Shown here one piece after another: positions 8,441-16,858 of a stretch of 19,183 nt of DNA. Below the pieces are notes generated by a model that searched no databases, was not told the DNA's origin, and saw only the letters and a list, made by a program, of their open reading frames with translations. The DNA comes from CAYMWF01 sp964394085 [NCBI: uncultured Gemmatimonadota bacterium] (GTDB lineage: Bacteria; GCA-2686955; CAYMWF01): the NCBI GenBank assembly GCA_964394085.1, contig CAYMWF010000090.1:1-19183 (forward strand), given 5' to 3'. How positions within the stretch are numbered: the first letter of the stretch is position 1; each line of letters opens with the position of its first letter. Made by a program: the position numbers and the translations under genes.

Positions 8441-9542
8441 GAACGGCTGTTCTCCTGAGAGCTTTGGGTATGTATACGCAATAGGGTTCCTCATCCATGT
8501 AATCCCCGGTTGTGGTATATGCGCGTGCACGGCAGCCGCCGCAGAATCTATTGTATTCTTCGCACGCTCCGCACCTTCCGTGATAACGCCCCGTATCGCG
8601 AAGCTCGAGGAAAACCGGAGAGGTTTGATATATCTTTTTAAAGTCGAAATCCGCTTCGCGGATATCGCCGCACGCGACATCGAGGAAACCGCACGGTTGA
8701 ACTATCCCGCGGTGCGAAACGAAAACGAACCCCTGACCCGCCATGCAGCCCTTGGTCATGGCGGCGAGACCATGGGTCTTCGGGGTCACCGTCCTCCCGG
8801 CCTTCGCCTCCCGTTCCCTGTAGATCCGGTAGTAGTGGGGAGCGCATGTCGGCTTGATCCTGATATCGAGCTCAAGGCTCTTCCGGTATATCCAGTTCAA
8901 GGTTCGTTCGTAGTCGCCCGGTGAGATTTCCAGGTCGGCGATCGCTTTTCCGCGGCCCGTGGGCACGAGCAGGAAGGGATCGAAAGCGGCGGCGCCGAGT
9001 TCCATCGCCAGGTCGAGTATGGCAGGCAGTTCATTGAGATTATGTCTTGTAACGGTAGTATTGATCTGGAATTCGACACCCGCGTCAACGGCGTGCCGGA
9101 TGCCGTCGAGGGCGGCCTTGAAAGCGCCCGACACCCCGCGAAACCGGTCGTGGGTTTCAGCCGCGGCGCCGTCGAGGCTGATACTGATACGCTGAATACC
9201 GGAGTCTTTTATCATCTTCGCCGTTCGCGGGTTGATCAGCGGACCGCAGGGAGACATGACCACGCGAAAACCCTTGTCGGTAGCGTATCGGGCAAGGACG
9301 TAGATATCTTCCCGGGACATCGGCTCGCCGCCCGTGAGTATGAAGATCGGTTCGGCGAAAGTCGCGATGTTGTCGATAAGGAGCTTTGCTTCTTCCGTTG
9401 AGAGCTCGCCTTCATAGACCTGGTCCCGTGCGGAGCCCCTGCAATGTCTGCACTTCATGTGGCAGAGCCGGGTGGTCTCCCACGCCACGAGGCGGGGTGC
9501 CGTCCCCCGGTTCGAGCCCGTGTTCTTTCCGTGGCCAAACAT
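8433..9542 (-). CDS. ahbD: Radical SAM heme b synthase AhbD (Fe-coproporphyrin III decarboxylase)
   Basis: A 369-residue radical SAM protein with a SPASM-like C-terminus. AhbD oxidatively decarboxylates the two propionates of Fe-coproporphyrin III to vinyl groups, giving heme b. The SAM cluster motif is CHMKCRHC (Cys27, 31, 34), in the context AWETTRLCHMKCRHCRGSA typical of AhbD, followed by ILTGGEPM. C-terminal cysteines for auxiliary cluster(s) are in KGCMAGQGFVFVS, IVQPCGFLDVACGD, and CGACEEYNRFCGGC. I choose the ATG at 9542, which overlaps the hemB stop as TGATG and has GGGAGG about 9-10 nt upstream; a GTG three codons earlier is the alternative. The distinction from AhbC in the same operon rests on the motif context (HCRGSA here, HCYSGS there). 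Confidence 0.9.
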   Translation of the reverse strand: MFGHGKNTGSNRGTAPRLVAWETTRLCHMKCRHCRGSARDQVYEGELSTEEAKLLIDNIATFAEPIFILTGGEPMSREDIYVLARYATDKGFRVVMSPCGPLINPRTAKMIKDSGIQRISISLDGAAAETHDRFRGVSGAFKAALDGIRHAVDAGVEFQINTTVTRHNLNELPAILDLAMELGAAAFDPFLLVPTGRGKAIADLEISPGDYERTLNWIYRKSLELDIRIKPTCAPHYYRIYREREAKAGRTVTPKTHGLAAMTKGCMAGQGFVFVSHRGIVQPCGFLDVACGDIREADFDFKKIYQTSPVFLELRDTGRYHGRCGACEEYNRFCGGCRARAYTTTGDYMDEEPYCVYIPKALRRTAVHE

Positions 9543-10531
9543 CAGCAGCACCCTCCCTGGCGGCGGGAGAGTTCGGCGTATCTCCGCGCGAAATAGGTCA
9601 GAATCATATCGGCCCCGGCGCGCTTGATCGCAGTGAGCGTCTCGAGCATCACGAGGTCGCCGTCTATCAGTCCCTGTTCCCCGGCGTTGACGATCATCGA
9701 GTATTCTCCGCTCACGTTGTAGGCGGCGAGGGGCAGCAGGGTCTGTTCGCGCGCGGCCCGGATGACATCGAGATATGCCAGAGCGGGTTTCACCATCAGG
9801 ATGTCGGCGCCTTCGGCCTCGTCGAGCTGCAGTTCGTGGAGCGCTTCGAGGAGGTTCGGCGGATCCATCTGGTACGAGCGTCGATCCCCGAACTGAGGGG
9901 TGGATTCGGCCGCCTCGCGGAAAGGTCCGTAGAAGGCCGAGGCGTACTTGGCGGCGTACGACATTATGGGAATGTGCTCATAACCGTTTTCGTCCAGGAC
10001 GGCGCGGATCGTGGCCACCCTGCCGTCCATCATGTCGGAAGGGGCCACCATGTCGACGCCGCTTTCGGCGTGGGAAAGAGCCATTTCCGCGAGCCTTTCG
10101 AGGGTGGCGTCATTATCGACGCTCTCACCGTCGAGCAGCCCGCAGTGACCGTGGGATGTATATTCGCAGAGACAGATGTCGGTTATGACCATGAGCTCCG
10201 GAGCCGTCTCCTTGATCGCTCTCACCGCATTCTGCACCACGCCGTCCGGCTCCAGGGCCGAAGATCCTGCCGGGTCCTTCGATTCGGGAATGCCGAAGAT
10301 CATCACGGCGGGAATGCCGAGGTCGAAAAGTTCCCTGCACTCATCCGCTAAAACATCCGTCGACATATGGAACTGGCCCGGCATGGAGCTGATCGGTTTC
10401 TTCACGCCCTTGCCCGGAACCGCGAAGAGCGGGGCGATGAGGTCATCCGTTGAAAGACGCGTTTCCCTCACCATGCGACGGAGGGTAACGCTTAGCCTGA
10501 GTCTTCGTTTTCTTACTTCCGGAAACATCAT
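9542..10531 (-). CDS. hemB: Porphobilinogen synthase (5-aminolevulinate dehydratase), zinc type
   Basis: A 329-residue enzyme that condenses two 5-aminolevulinate molecules to porphobilinogen. I start at 10531 ([14 protein letters not shown]), 5 bp after the ahbC stop and 8 nt after a GGAG site; a longer frame reaches 10657, but it lies inside ahbC and has no family resemblance. Active-site lysines are visible in [12 protein letters not shown] (Lys195) and [12 protein letters not shown] (Lys248). The metal site is [14 protein letters not shown] with three cysteines (120, 122, 130), the zinc-dependent type rather than the Asp-rich magnesium type. The C-terminus ends QGGCC, two extra cysteines after the normal end, which I have not seen as a standard feature. 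The stop overlaps the ahbD ATG by one base. Confidence 0.96.
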   Translation of the reverse strand: MMFPEVRKRRLRLSVTLRRMVRETRLSTDDLIAPLFAVPGKGVKKPISSMPGQFHMSTDVLADECRELFDLGIPAVMIFGIPESKDPAGSSALEPDGVVQNAVRAIKETAPELMVITDICLCEYTSHGHCGLLDGESVDNDATLERLAEMALSHAESGVDMVAPSDMMDGRVATIRAVLDENGYEHIPIMSYAAKYASAFYGPFREAAESTPQFGDRRSYQMDPPNLLEALHELQLDEAEGADILMVKPALAYLDVIRAAREQTLLPLAAYNVSGEYSMIVNAGEQGLIDGDLVMLETLTAIKRAGADMILTYFARRYAELSRRQGGCC

Positions 10532-10536
10532 ATCGA

Positions 10537-11721
10537 CTACTCCAGTCCGATTTCGCAGTCTGTAAGGTAGCACGCCGGGTCCGGCGCCCAGGGATCTTTG
10601 TATACGGATTCGGCCCGCGCCCTGAGATTCCCGGCGCAGATGTCGAGGAATCTGCATTGCCCGCAGCGGCCTTTTACAAACTTCTTCTTGTTCTTCAGTT
10701 TCGCCATCAGCGGGTTTGACAGATCGGTCCAGATTTCACTGAACGGGCGCTCCAGGATATTACCGAACGAATGATCCCGCCAGAACTGATCGGCATACAC
10801 GTCGCCGTTCCAGCTGACGCAGCCGATCCCGTTGCCGGAGTTGTTTCCTCCGTTCATCTTTAAAAGTTCCAGGACCGCCTCGGCCCTCGGGTTGTCCTCC
10901 CGCAGCATTCGAAGATAGAGGTAGGGGCCGTCGCAGTGATTATCGACCGTGAGCACTTCGACCTTTTTCCCCCGCGCATGCAGCTCAGCAGTGCGATCGA
11001 TTAAAAAATCGACAATCCTGCGGGACTCCTCGTGGGTCAGATCCTCGGCCGCCAGCTTTTCAGCCCGTCCGGAGTACACCAGGTGATAGAAGCAGATTCT
11101 CGGAATATCCGTCTGATCGATCAGATCGAATATTCCGCTTATATCATTCACGTTGCGCTTGTTGAGGGTAAGACGCAGCCCGACCTTGATTTCGTGGCGC
11201 CGGCACGCTTCTATGCCGGCCATCGCCGCGTCGAACCCGCCGGGCGCGCCGCGGAACCTGTCGTTTACTTCCGCCAGCCCGTCGAGGCTCACACCGACGT
11301 AAGAGAGGCCTATTTCCCTGAACTCCGAAGCCATTTCGTCGTTGATCAGGGTGCCGTTCGTCGAGATGACCGCCCGCATCCCCCGGGAGACCGCGTAGGC
11401 GGCGAGCTCGCAAATATCGGGGCGCAGCGTCGGTTCACCTCCGGAAAACAGGATTACAGGGGAGCCGAAATCCACGAGATCGTCTATGAGGTTTTTTCCC
11501 TCCTCCGTGGTCAATTCGCCCTCGTAGGGGATATCGCGCGAACCGGAGTAGCAATGGATGCATCTCAGGTTGCACCTGCGGGTGACATTCCATACAACGA
11601 CCGGCTTCTTATCGCTGGAGAACTGCAGGAGATGCGAGGGCAGCTTACCCGTACGGCGGCCGTAACGCAATGCGTCGGAGGGCTCCGTCGTCCCGCAATA
11701 TAGCTTGGATATTCCTATCAT
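10537..11721 (-). CDS. ahbC: Radical SAM 12,18-didecarboxysiroheme deacetylase AhbC
   Basis: A 394-residue radical SAM/SPASM protein. AhbC removes the acetate groups at C2 and C7 of didecarboxysiroheme to give Fe-coproporphyrin III, upstream of AhbD. Residues 43-60 read [18 protein letters not shown] with the SAM cluster cysteines 50, 54 and 57, followed by [12 protein letters not shown]; this context is shared by AhbC and the heme d1 protein NirJ. C-terminal cysteines are at [27 protein letters not shown] and ACYLTDC. NirJ itself is a close alternative, but a complete ahbABD set beside it and the absence of other nir genes favour AhbC. The ATG overlaps the cobA-hemD stop as ATGA, and hemB starts 5 bp downstream. 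Confidence 0.88.
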   Translation of the reverse strand: MIGISKLYCGTTEPSDALRYGRRTGKLPSHLLQFSSDKKPVVVWNVTRRCNLRCIHCYSGSRDIPYEGELTTEEGKNLIDDLVDFGSPVILFSGGEPTLRPDICELAAYAVSRGMRAVISTNGTLINDEMASEFREIGLSYVGVSLDGLAEVNDRFRGAPGGFDAAMAGIEACRRHEIKVGLRLTLNKRNVNDISGIFDLIDQTDIPRICFYHLVYSGRAEKLAAEDLTHEESRRIVDFLIDRTAELHARGKKVEVLTVDNHCDGPYLYLRMLREDNPRAEAVLELLKMNGGNNSGNGIGCVSWNGDVYADQFWRDHSFGNILERPFSEIWTDLSNPLMAKLKNKKKFVKGRCGQCRFLDICAGNLRARAESVYKDPWAPDPACYLTDCEIGLE

Positions 11722-13268
11722 TTCCGCCCTGAGCCTTTCCGCCCTCCGCTGAAATATCCGCAGATTGTCTCTACGAGCCCGTCGATGGTATGGGTCCGGG
11801 CCTCCGCGGCGGGCTCAATGCCGAGGGAGCGCATCGTTTCGGAGGTGATCGGGCCTATCGACAGGCCGGTGATCTTCGCTCCGTGCTTTTTTACAAAGTC
11901 ACTGCCCAGCTTTTCGGCGAAGAAACGCGCCGTTGATGAGCTGGTGAAAGTAACGCCGTCGATATCGCCGTCCCTTATCCTTCGCCGCAGCAGATCCTCG
12001 TCGAAATCGCCGCGGACCGTCCGGTAGACCGCGACTTCATCCACTTCCGCCCCCGCCCGGAGCAAGAGCCCGGTAAGCGCCTTCCTCGCGATATCGGCCC
12101 TGGGTAGCAGAAATTTCAGGCCGCGGAGATCCTCTTTGACGCTCAATCCTTCGAAAATCGCTTCCGCAAGATATTTCGCGGGCTGGTAATCGGCGGATAT
12201 TCCGAACCAGGCGAGGCGTTCCGACGTGGCCGGCCCGATGGCGGCGATTTTCACTCCCGCGAACCCTCGAGCATCGAGGCCGGCGGCAAAAACCCGCTGC
12301 ATGAAACTGTCGACCCCGTTCGCGCTGGTGAAGATCACCCAGTCGTATTCGTGCAGCACGCTCACGGCGGCATCCACGGGACCGAAGTCTTCGGGCGGCA
12401 GGATCGATATGGCGGGCATCTCGAGAGCATCCGCGCCGCGATCCCGGAGTTTTTCGAGCAGGACGCTCGCCTGGGGGCGGCTCCTCGTAACCACGAAGGT
12501 CTTACCGAAGAGAGGCCGTTCTTCGAACCAGGACGGGGATTTTCGAAGGTTGTTCACGTCCCCCGCGATAATCAGGGCGGGCGGGCGGATTTTCGCTTTT
12601 CCGGCGGCATCGGATATGGTCGACAGGGTGCCTGAAACCGTTCTCTGCGAAGGTGTAGTCGCCCTCTCCACTATCGTGACGGGTGTTTCACGGGGCAGCC
12701 CGTGAAAGACGAGTTTTTCAGCGATCCCGGGAAGATTTCCGACACCCATGTAGAATACGAGCGTCCCTCCCGTTTTCGCCAGGTGCTCCCAGCTGATCGC
12801 TGATTCGGGTTTCGAAGGATCTTCGTGGCCGGTTACGAAGGTGACGCTCGACGCCCGGCGGCGGTCGGTAAGAGGGATTCCGGAATATGCGGACGCTCCT
12901 ACGGCGGCCGGGACGCCCGGCACCACTTCGACTTCGACGCCGTGTTCTTCGAGGAAAGCCTTTTCTTCGGACCCGCGGCCGAAAACAAAGGGATCTCCGC
13001 CTTTCAGACGGACGACCGTTTTGCCTTCCTGCGCCCGCTCGAGGAGCAGCCGGTTGAGGTCATCCTGTTCGAGGGTGTGGGACGAACCCCTCTTGCCGGC
13101 GTATATCTTTTCAGCCCTGCCGGGGGCCAGATCAAGAAGCAATGGATTCGCCAGGTAATCATGGACGATAACATCCGCCCTGCGTATCACCTCGACTCCG
13201 CGCACGGTGATCAAACCCGGATCGCCGGGACCGGCGCCGACCAGGATAACTTTTCCCTTTCCTTTCAT
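11718..13268 (-). CDS. cobA-hemD: Fused uroporphyrinogen-III C-methyltransferase / uroporphyrinogen-III synthase
   Basis: A 516-residue two-domain enzyme. Residues 1-245 are the SUMT (CobA) domain: VILVGAGPGDPGLIT (7-21), VVRLKGGDPFVFGRG (85-99), EVVPGVPAAVGASAYSGIPLT (114-134, glycine-rich) and FYMGVGNL. This part methylates uroporphyrinogen III at C2 and C7 to precorrin-2. Residues about 253-505 are HemD, with VIFTSANGVD (311-320), VTFTSSSTARFF (439-450) and SIGPITSETMRSLG, and cyclise hydroxymethylbilane. The HemD domain therefore makes the substrate of the CobA domain. Such CobA-HemD fusions are known in Firmicutes, Desulfovibrio-like bacteria and others. The Shine-Dalgarno is weak (GAAG just before the ATG). 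A 107-bp gap separates it from hemC, the only real gap in the cluster. Confidence 0.95.
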   Translation of the reverse strand: MKGKGKVILVGAGPGDPGLITVRGVEVIRRADVIVHDYLANPLLLDLAPGRAEKIYAGKRGSSHTLEQDDLNRLLLERAQEGKTVVRLKGGDPFVFGRGSEEKAFLEEHGVEVEVVPGVPAAVGASAYSGIPLTDRRRASSVTFVTGHEDPSKPESAISWEHLAKTGGTLVFYMGVGNLPGIAEKLVFHGLPRETPVTIVERATTPSQRTVSGTLSTISDAAGKAKIRPPALIIAGDVNNLRKSPSWFEERPLFGKTFVVTRSRPQASVLLEKLRDRGADALEMPAISILPPEDFGPVDAAVSVLHEYDWVIFTSANGVDSFMQRVFAAGLDARGFAGVKIAAIGPATSERLAWFGISADYQPAKYLAEAIFEGLSVKEDLRGLKFLLPRADIARKALTGLLLRAGAEVDEVAVYRTVRGDFDEDLLRRRIRDGDIDGVTFTSSSTARFFAEKLGSDFVKKHGAKITGLSIGPITSETMRSLGIEPAAEARTHTIDGLVETICGYFSGGRKGSGRK

Positions 13269-13375
13269 TCTTCAACCCGTTTCAAGTCGCCGCAGCGGCT
13301 GAATACCGATCGCTGATGCAGTGTTTTCCGGTCGGAACGCTCCAGTTGAGAGGTTCGAACCGCTTCCGCCGGCGA

Positions 13376-14317
13376 TCATGTATCACCCGCCCGTATTCCT
13401 TCGATAATCGCCGCCGCTCCTTTTTCGAGCAGTCGCCGGGCGAGCCGGCGGCCGGCTCCGGCGGCCTGTTCCTGCGGGGCCGTCTCCGATCCTTCAAAAA
13501 AAGGTTTACCATCCAGGCCGGCCACCATCCCGGCCAGGGTTATCCTCCCGCCCGCGATTCCGACCCTGACCCCGGCGGGAACCTGGCAGCCGCCGCCCAG
13601 CACGCTGAGAAAAGCTCGTTCAGCAGCGGTTTCGAGCCGGGTCGGACCATGATCCAGTGCTTCCACGAACCCTGACACCCACTCATCCCCCGCGCGGATC
13701 TCCAGGGCGAGGGCCCCCTGACCCGGAGCGTGGAACCAGCCGTCCTCCGGCCCCAGGATCGAAGAGATCCTGTCTTCACGGCCGAGACGCTTCAGCCCGG
13801 CCCGTGCAAGGATGAGCGCGTCATATTCGCCCCTGTCCAGCTTGTCAAGGCGGGTGTCGACGTTACCCCGGATGTCGGCGGGAACGAGATCCGGGCGGAA
13901 ACGGGAGAGCAGGGCGGCGCGGCGCAGGCTGCTCGTGCCGACCCGGGCGCCCGCCTTGAGGGTCCGGAGCGTCCCGGGGGCCGATGCGGCCGACGTGACG
14001 AGGACGTCTTCGGGCGGTTCCCTCTCGATGACGGCGCCGATAACGAGACCTTCCGGAAGTTCGGAGGGGAGATCCTTGTAGCTGTGGACGGCGAGGTCGA
14101 TGGTTCCGTCGAGGAGGCGGATTTCGATCTCCCGCGTAAAAAGACCCTTGTCGCCGATCCGGGCGAGGGGCGCATCGAGGATTCTGTCACCCTTCGTTAC
14201 TATTTCGAGCTCTCTGATTTCCAGTCCCGGGAATCTATCCAGGAAAAGGCGGCGGACCGATTCGGACTGGATGCGGGCGAGTTTGCTCCGCCGGGTTCCG
14301 ATAATCAGCTCAGCCAT
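13376..14317 (-). CDS. hemC: Hydroxymethylbilane synthase (porphobilinogen deaminase)
   Basis: A 313-residue enzyme that assembles four porphobilinogen units into hydroxymethylbilane. Seen are the N-terminal IIGTRRSKLARIQ, AVHSYKDLPSELPEG with the catalytic Asp82, VGTSSLRRAALL, DIRGNVDTRLDKL, and LGGGCQVPAG with Cys244, which carries the dipyrromethane cofactor. Length is normal for the family. The ATG overlaps the end of hemA by 8 bp (ATGGCTGA), so it is probably translationally coupled; its own ribosome-binding site is weak. It feeds HMBS product directly to the HemD domain encoded by the next gene. Confidence 0.97.
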   Translation of the reverse strand: MAELIIGTRRSKLARIQSESVRRLFLDRFPGLEIRELEIVTKGDRILDAPLARIGDKGLFTREIEIRLLDGTIDLAVHSYKDLPSELPEGLVIGAVIEREPPEDVLVTSAASAPGTLRTLKAGARVGTSSLRRAALLSRFRPDLVPADIRGNVDTRLDKLDRGEYDALILARAGLKRLGREDRISSILGPEDGWFHAPGQGALALEIRAGDEWVSGFVEALDHGPTRLETAAERAFLSVLGGGCQVPAGVRVGIAGGRITLAGMVAGLDGKPFFEGSETAPQEQAAGAGRRLARRLLEKGAAAIIEGIRAGDT

Positions 14318-15602
14318 CGGATTCTTGCTCTAACTTGAAAATCCTGCGCATAGTCTCCACCCAGAGCTGAGAATCGTGCATACCCGAGTGCTGACTTTCG
14401 CGAAGGAGGGTGATGGGCCCGTGCAGCATCTTTTTAACCAGGCTCTTGGTCAGGATATCCAGATATTCCCGCTGATCGCCGTTGAAATGTTTCAGGTTCC
14501 TCTTCACTTCATCGTGACGGACATCCTCGAACCGGCTGACGAGCTGCTTGATCGTGGGCGTAATTTCCAGGGACTTGTACCATTTCAGGAATGAGAGGAC
14601 CTCTTCATCGATGATCTTCTCGACATTGGGAATCTCCGCGCGGCGACGATTGATATTGACGTCAAGGATCCGGTTCAGATCATCGATATCGTGCGCGAAT
14701 ACGTTGGGAATGCCCTTTACGCCAGTATCGATGTTCCGCGGCATCGAAATATCGATCACGGCGATATGCCTGTTTTGACGCCTGGTCATGACGTTGCCGA
14801 CTTGTATGGCGTTCAGAATAGGTTCACGCGCGCTCGTGGAAGCTATAACTATGTCGGACTCGGCAACCGCACCGAGCAGACCCGAGTAAGGCACCGCCCG
14901 GGTCTCCCCCCCCAGACCTGCCGCGAGGTCCCGCGCTTTTTCATAAGTACGATTCACAACGGTTAGAGAACCTATGTTCTTCCCGGTGAGATGCTCCGCG
15001 GCGAGCCGGGCCATCTCCCCTGCACCGATGACAAGACCGTGCCTGCTCGAAAGATCGGTAAAAATCTTCTGAGCCAGTTCGACGGCGATCATACTGACCG
15101 AGACCGTGCCCCGCCCGATCTCCGTCTCGGTTCTCGCCCGTTTGCCGACCCTGAATACGGAGTGCATGAGTTTGTTCAACAGAAAACCGTTGCTGCGGAT
15201 TCTGCAGGAGATTCGAAACGCATCTTTCATCTGGGCCAGGATCTGCGCTTCACCGAGAACCATCGATTCGAGGGCGGAGGAGACCCGGAAAAGGTGACGG
15301 AGCGCCGCCCTGTTATAGGAGGAATAGAAAACTTCGCTGCATTCCGGGTCCACCCCTTTCGACTCGATGAGCCACGCGACCATTTTTCGTGCGAAAGTCA
15401 CTCTCTGGTCTGCGGGGATGGCGGCGGGCCGCATCAGCAGTTCGGTTCGGTTGCATGTGCTTAGAAGCATCACTTCCTCGACTGCGGGATCCTTCATCCG
15501 CTCGGCGAGAAAATCTTCGACTTGCTGCTCGGAAAATGCAAGCCGCTCCCGGAGTTCGACCGGGGCTGTTTCATGGTTGAGTCCTACGAGTATCAGGTCC
15601 AT
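14310..15602 (-). CDS. hemA: Glutamyl-tRNA reductase
   Basis: A 430-residue NADPH-dependent enzyme that reduces glutamyl-tRNA(Glu) to glutamate-1-semialdehyde, the committed step of the C5 pathway. Visible are GLNHETAPVELRE (7-19), LLSTCNRTE with the catalytic Cys50, MVLGEAQILAQMKDAF (114-129), the Rossmann motif VIGAGEMARLAAEH (191-204), INRRRAEIPNVEKIIDEE and a C-terminal dimerisation region. The start overlaps the preceding dehydrogenase gene by 10 bp; the Shine-Dalgarno is poor (AAGAAA just before the ATG), so coupling to upstream translation seems likely. No heme-binding CP motif was assigned as a feedback site. Confidence 0.97.
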   Translation of the reverse strand: MDLILVGLNHETAPVELRERLAFSEQQVEDFLAERMKDPAVEEVMLLSTCNRTELLMRPAAIPADQRVTFARKMVAWLIESKGVDPECSEVFYSSYNRAALRHLFRVSSALESMVLGEAQILAQMKDAFRISCRIRSNGFLLNKLMHSVFRVGKRARTETEIGRGTVSVSMIAVELAQKIFTDLSSRHGLVIGAGEMARLAAEHLTGKNIGSLTVVNRTYEKARDLAAGLGGETRAVPYSGLLGAVAESDIVIASTSAREPILNAIQVGNVMTRRQNRHIAVIDISMPRNIDTGVKGIPNVFAHDIDDLNRILDVNINRRRAEIPNVEKIIDEEVLSFLKWYKSLEITPTIKQLVSRFEDVRHDEVKRNLKHFNGDQREYLDILTKSLVKKMLHGPITLLRESQHSGMHDSQLWVETMRRIFKLEQESDG

Positions 15603-16237
15603 TTTCTTAATATCATTTCAAGCGGTTCTTCGTCACCGTCGATATAACGTCTTATTTCCGGTGAATGCACTATTTTGGTAAGGATGCTCCTCCGCGTTTC
15701 CGGATCGGGTTCACTCTCGAGGAGGGAGCACCTGAACGAGCGGAGCCTGTCCAGGAGTTTCGAATATTCGGGAGCATAAATATCTTCCAGGTTCTCGCGA
15801 ATTTCTTTTGCCAGGGCGGGGGAAGCTCCCCCCGTTGAAACCGCGATCTGGAGATCCCCCCGCTGAAGTACCGACGGCACGTAAAAATTGCTGAGCTCCG
15901 GAGTATCCACGACATTGACCAGCCGGTTCGACGTCCCGGCATTTTCGCTGACCAGGCGATTCACCCGGCTGCTTCCCGTTGATGCTATCACGAGGAAGTA
16001 ACCGGTCGCCTCACCCTCTATATAATCTCTTCTTTGCAGGCTGATGACCCCTTCCCCGGCCAGAGCGGTTATCCGCGCGGTGGTTTCGGGAGCGATAACG
16101 GTGATATTCGCACCTCTCCCCAGGAGCCCCAGGATTTTCCGCTCGGCAACGCGACCGCCGCCGACTACGAGGCAGTTCTTTCCCTCGAGGTCAATGGAAA
16201 CAGGGTACATCGATATCTTTTGATTCAGCTCCGTCAT
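15593..16237 (-). CDS. Precorrin-2 dehydrogenase / probable sirohydrochlorin ferrochelatase (Met8/CysG N-terminal type)
   Basis: About 214 residues. Rossmann motif LVVGGGRVAERKI close to the N-terminus binds NAD; NVVDTPELSNFYVPSV carries the conserved Asp of the Met8/CysG active site, and VSTGGASPALAKEIRE is the following substrate-binding block. It oxidises precorrin-2 to sirohydrochlorin. The length, with the C-terminal helical part after residue 145, matches the bifunctional Met8/CysG-N proteins rather than the shorter dehydrogenase-only forms, so it may also insert iron. The start is uncertain: ATG 16237 is used; TTG 16246 and ATG 16210 (MYPVSIDLEG, where many family members begin) are alternatives and none has a strong ribosome-binding site. 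It is the first gene of the heme cluster. Symbol left blank because sirC, cysG and hemX-type names are used inconsistently. Confidence 0.88.
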   Translation of the reverse strand: MTELNQKISMYPVSIDLEGKNCLVVGGGRVAERKILGLLGRGANITVIAPETTARITALAGEGVISLQRRDYIEGEATGYFLVIASTGSSRVNRLVSENAGTSNRLVNVVDTPELSNFYVPSVLQRGDLQIAVSTGGASPALAKEIRENLEDIYAPEYSKLLDRLRSFRCSLLESEPDPETRRSILTKIVHSPEIRRYIDGDEEPLEMILRKWT

Positions 16238-16517
16238 GCCTGTCAACCGTATAATTTTCGATGACCGAAAAGGAATCGTCGCCCGGGGTCCGGTCGATTT
16301 CCCCGGACGAAAAAAATAGCACCCTACCAGAAATGAGTCTGATTCTCCATCAAATTTTCTTTTTCAGCAGAGAGCTGCCGAAGGTCAGCTTTTGATTTGT
16401 AAAGGCGCTTCCTCACACACCACCCGGAGTTGAAATACAGCGGCGCTTCAGCCCGGCTTGAAGTACAAAGCCCATGCCTTGTCCGGAGCCGATATTGTCA
16501 TATCCGCCGGACCGGTT

Positions 16518-16533
16518 TTACCCACGTGGGTAA
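16518..16533. repeat. Perfect 16-bp palindrome with CACGTG core
   Basis: TTACCCACGTGGGTAA is fully self-complementary. It could be a dimeric regulator operator for the heme operon about 280 bp away, or the stem of a hairpin in a structured RNA or element end. No regulator gene is present in the window to link to it. Confidence 0.6.
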
Positions 16534-16643
16534 TCCTGTGACGCCAAATAGCGGGGAAAAGAAGTCGACGGACTTTTATCCCAGTCTTGCATGTAGAATC
16601 AGTAACCGATCGCCGGCTGAGCCGGTGGTTTTAAGATCCCGGT

Positions 16644-16667
16644 GGAGCTTTCGCCCCCGCAGGGGGC
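16644..16667 (-). repeat. Overlapping competing hairpins, one with a GAAA tetraloop on the minus strand
   Basis: On the minus strand GGGGC-GAAA-GCTCC forms a five-pair stem (one G-U) closed by a GNRA loop at 16644-16657. The same G-run can instead pair in GCCCCC-TGC-GGGGGC at 16653-16667. A CCGGC/GCCGG hairpin (16613-16625) lies next to it. GNRA loops are a common mark of functional structured RNA, but no known family was confirmed by eye. Confidence 0.45.
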
Positions 16668-16858
16668 TTAACTACCAGTCAAACCCCTGTTGCCCGGCTT
16701 CCTTTTTCCAGATTTCCCGTGCCGGTCAAGTCGAGTTGACTCAAGTCCGGAGGGAACCTGTCACTTATTCCACTACTGGAGGGAGCCGATCATTTTTTCC
16801 TCTTTAAGGTGGATGCTCCCCGGTCGTCCAGGGGTATCGCTCGAGTCCACCCGGGAAA

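Noticed and set aside
9386-10351. 321-codon open frame on the plus strand opposite hemB and the start of ahbD
   Set aside because: Antisense to hemB with its active-site motifs intact; no ribosome-binding site or recognisable domain.
10532-10657. N-terminal extension of HemB in the open frame
   Set aside because: It lies wholly inside ahbC, resembles no HemB, and the ATG pair at 10531/10528 has a good Shine-Dalgarno site and gives the standard length.
16288-16318. Hairpin followed by an A-run (GTCCGG/CCGGAC then GAAAAAAA on plus) as an intrinsic terminator
   Set aside because: A terminator would need the T-run after the stem; on the minus strand the T-run precedes the stem, so it fits neither direction.
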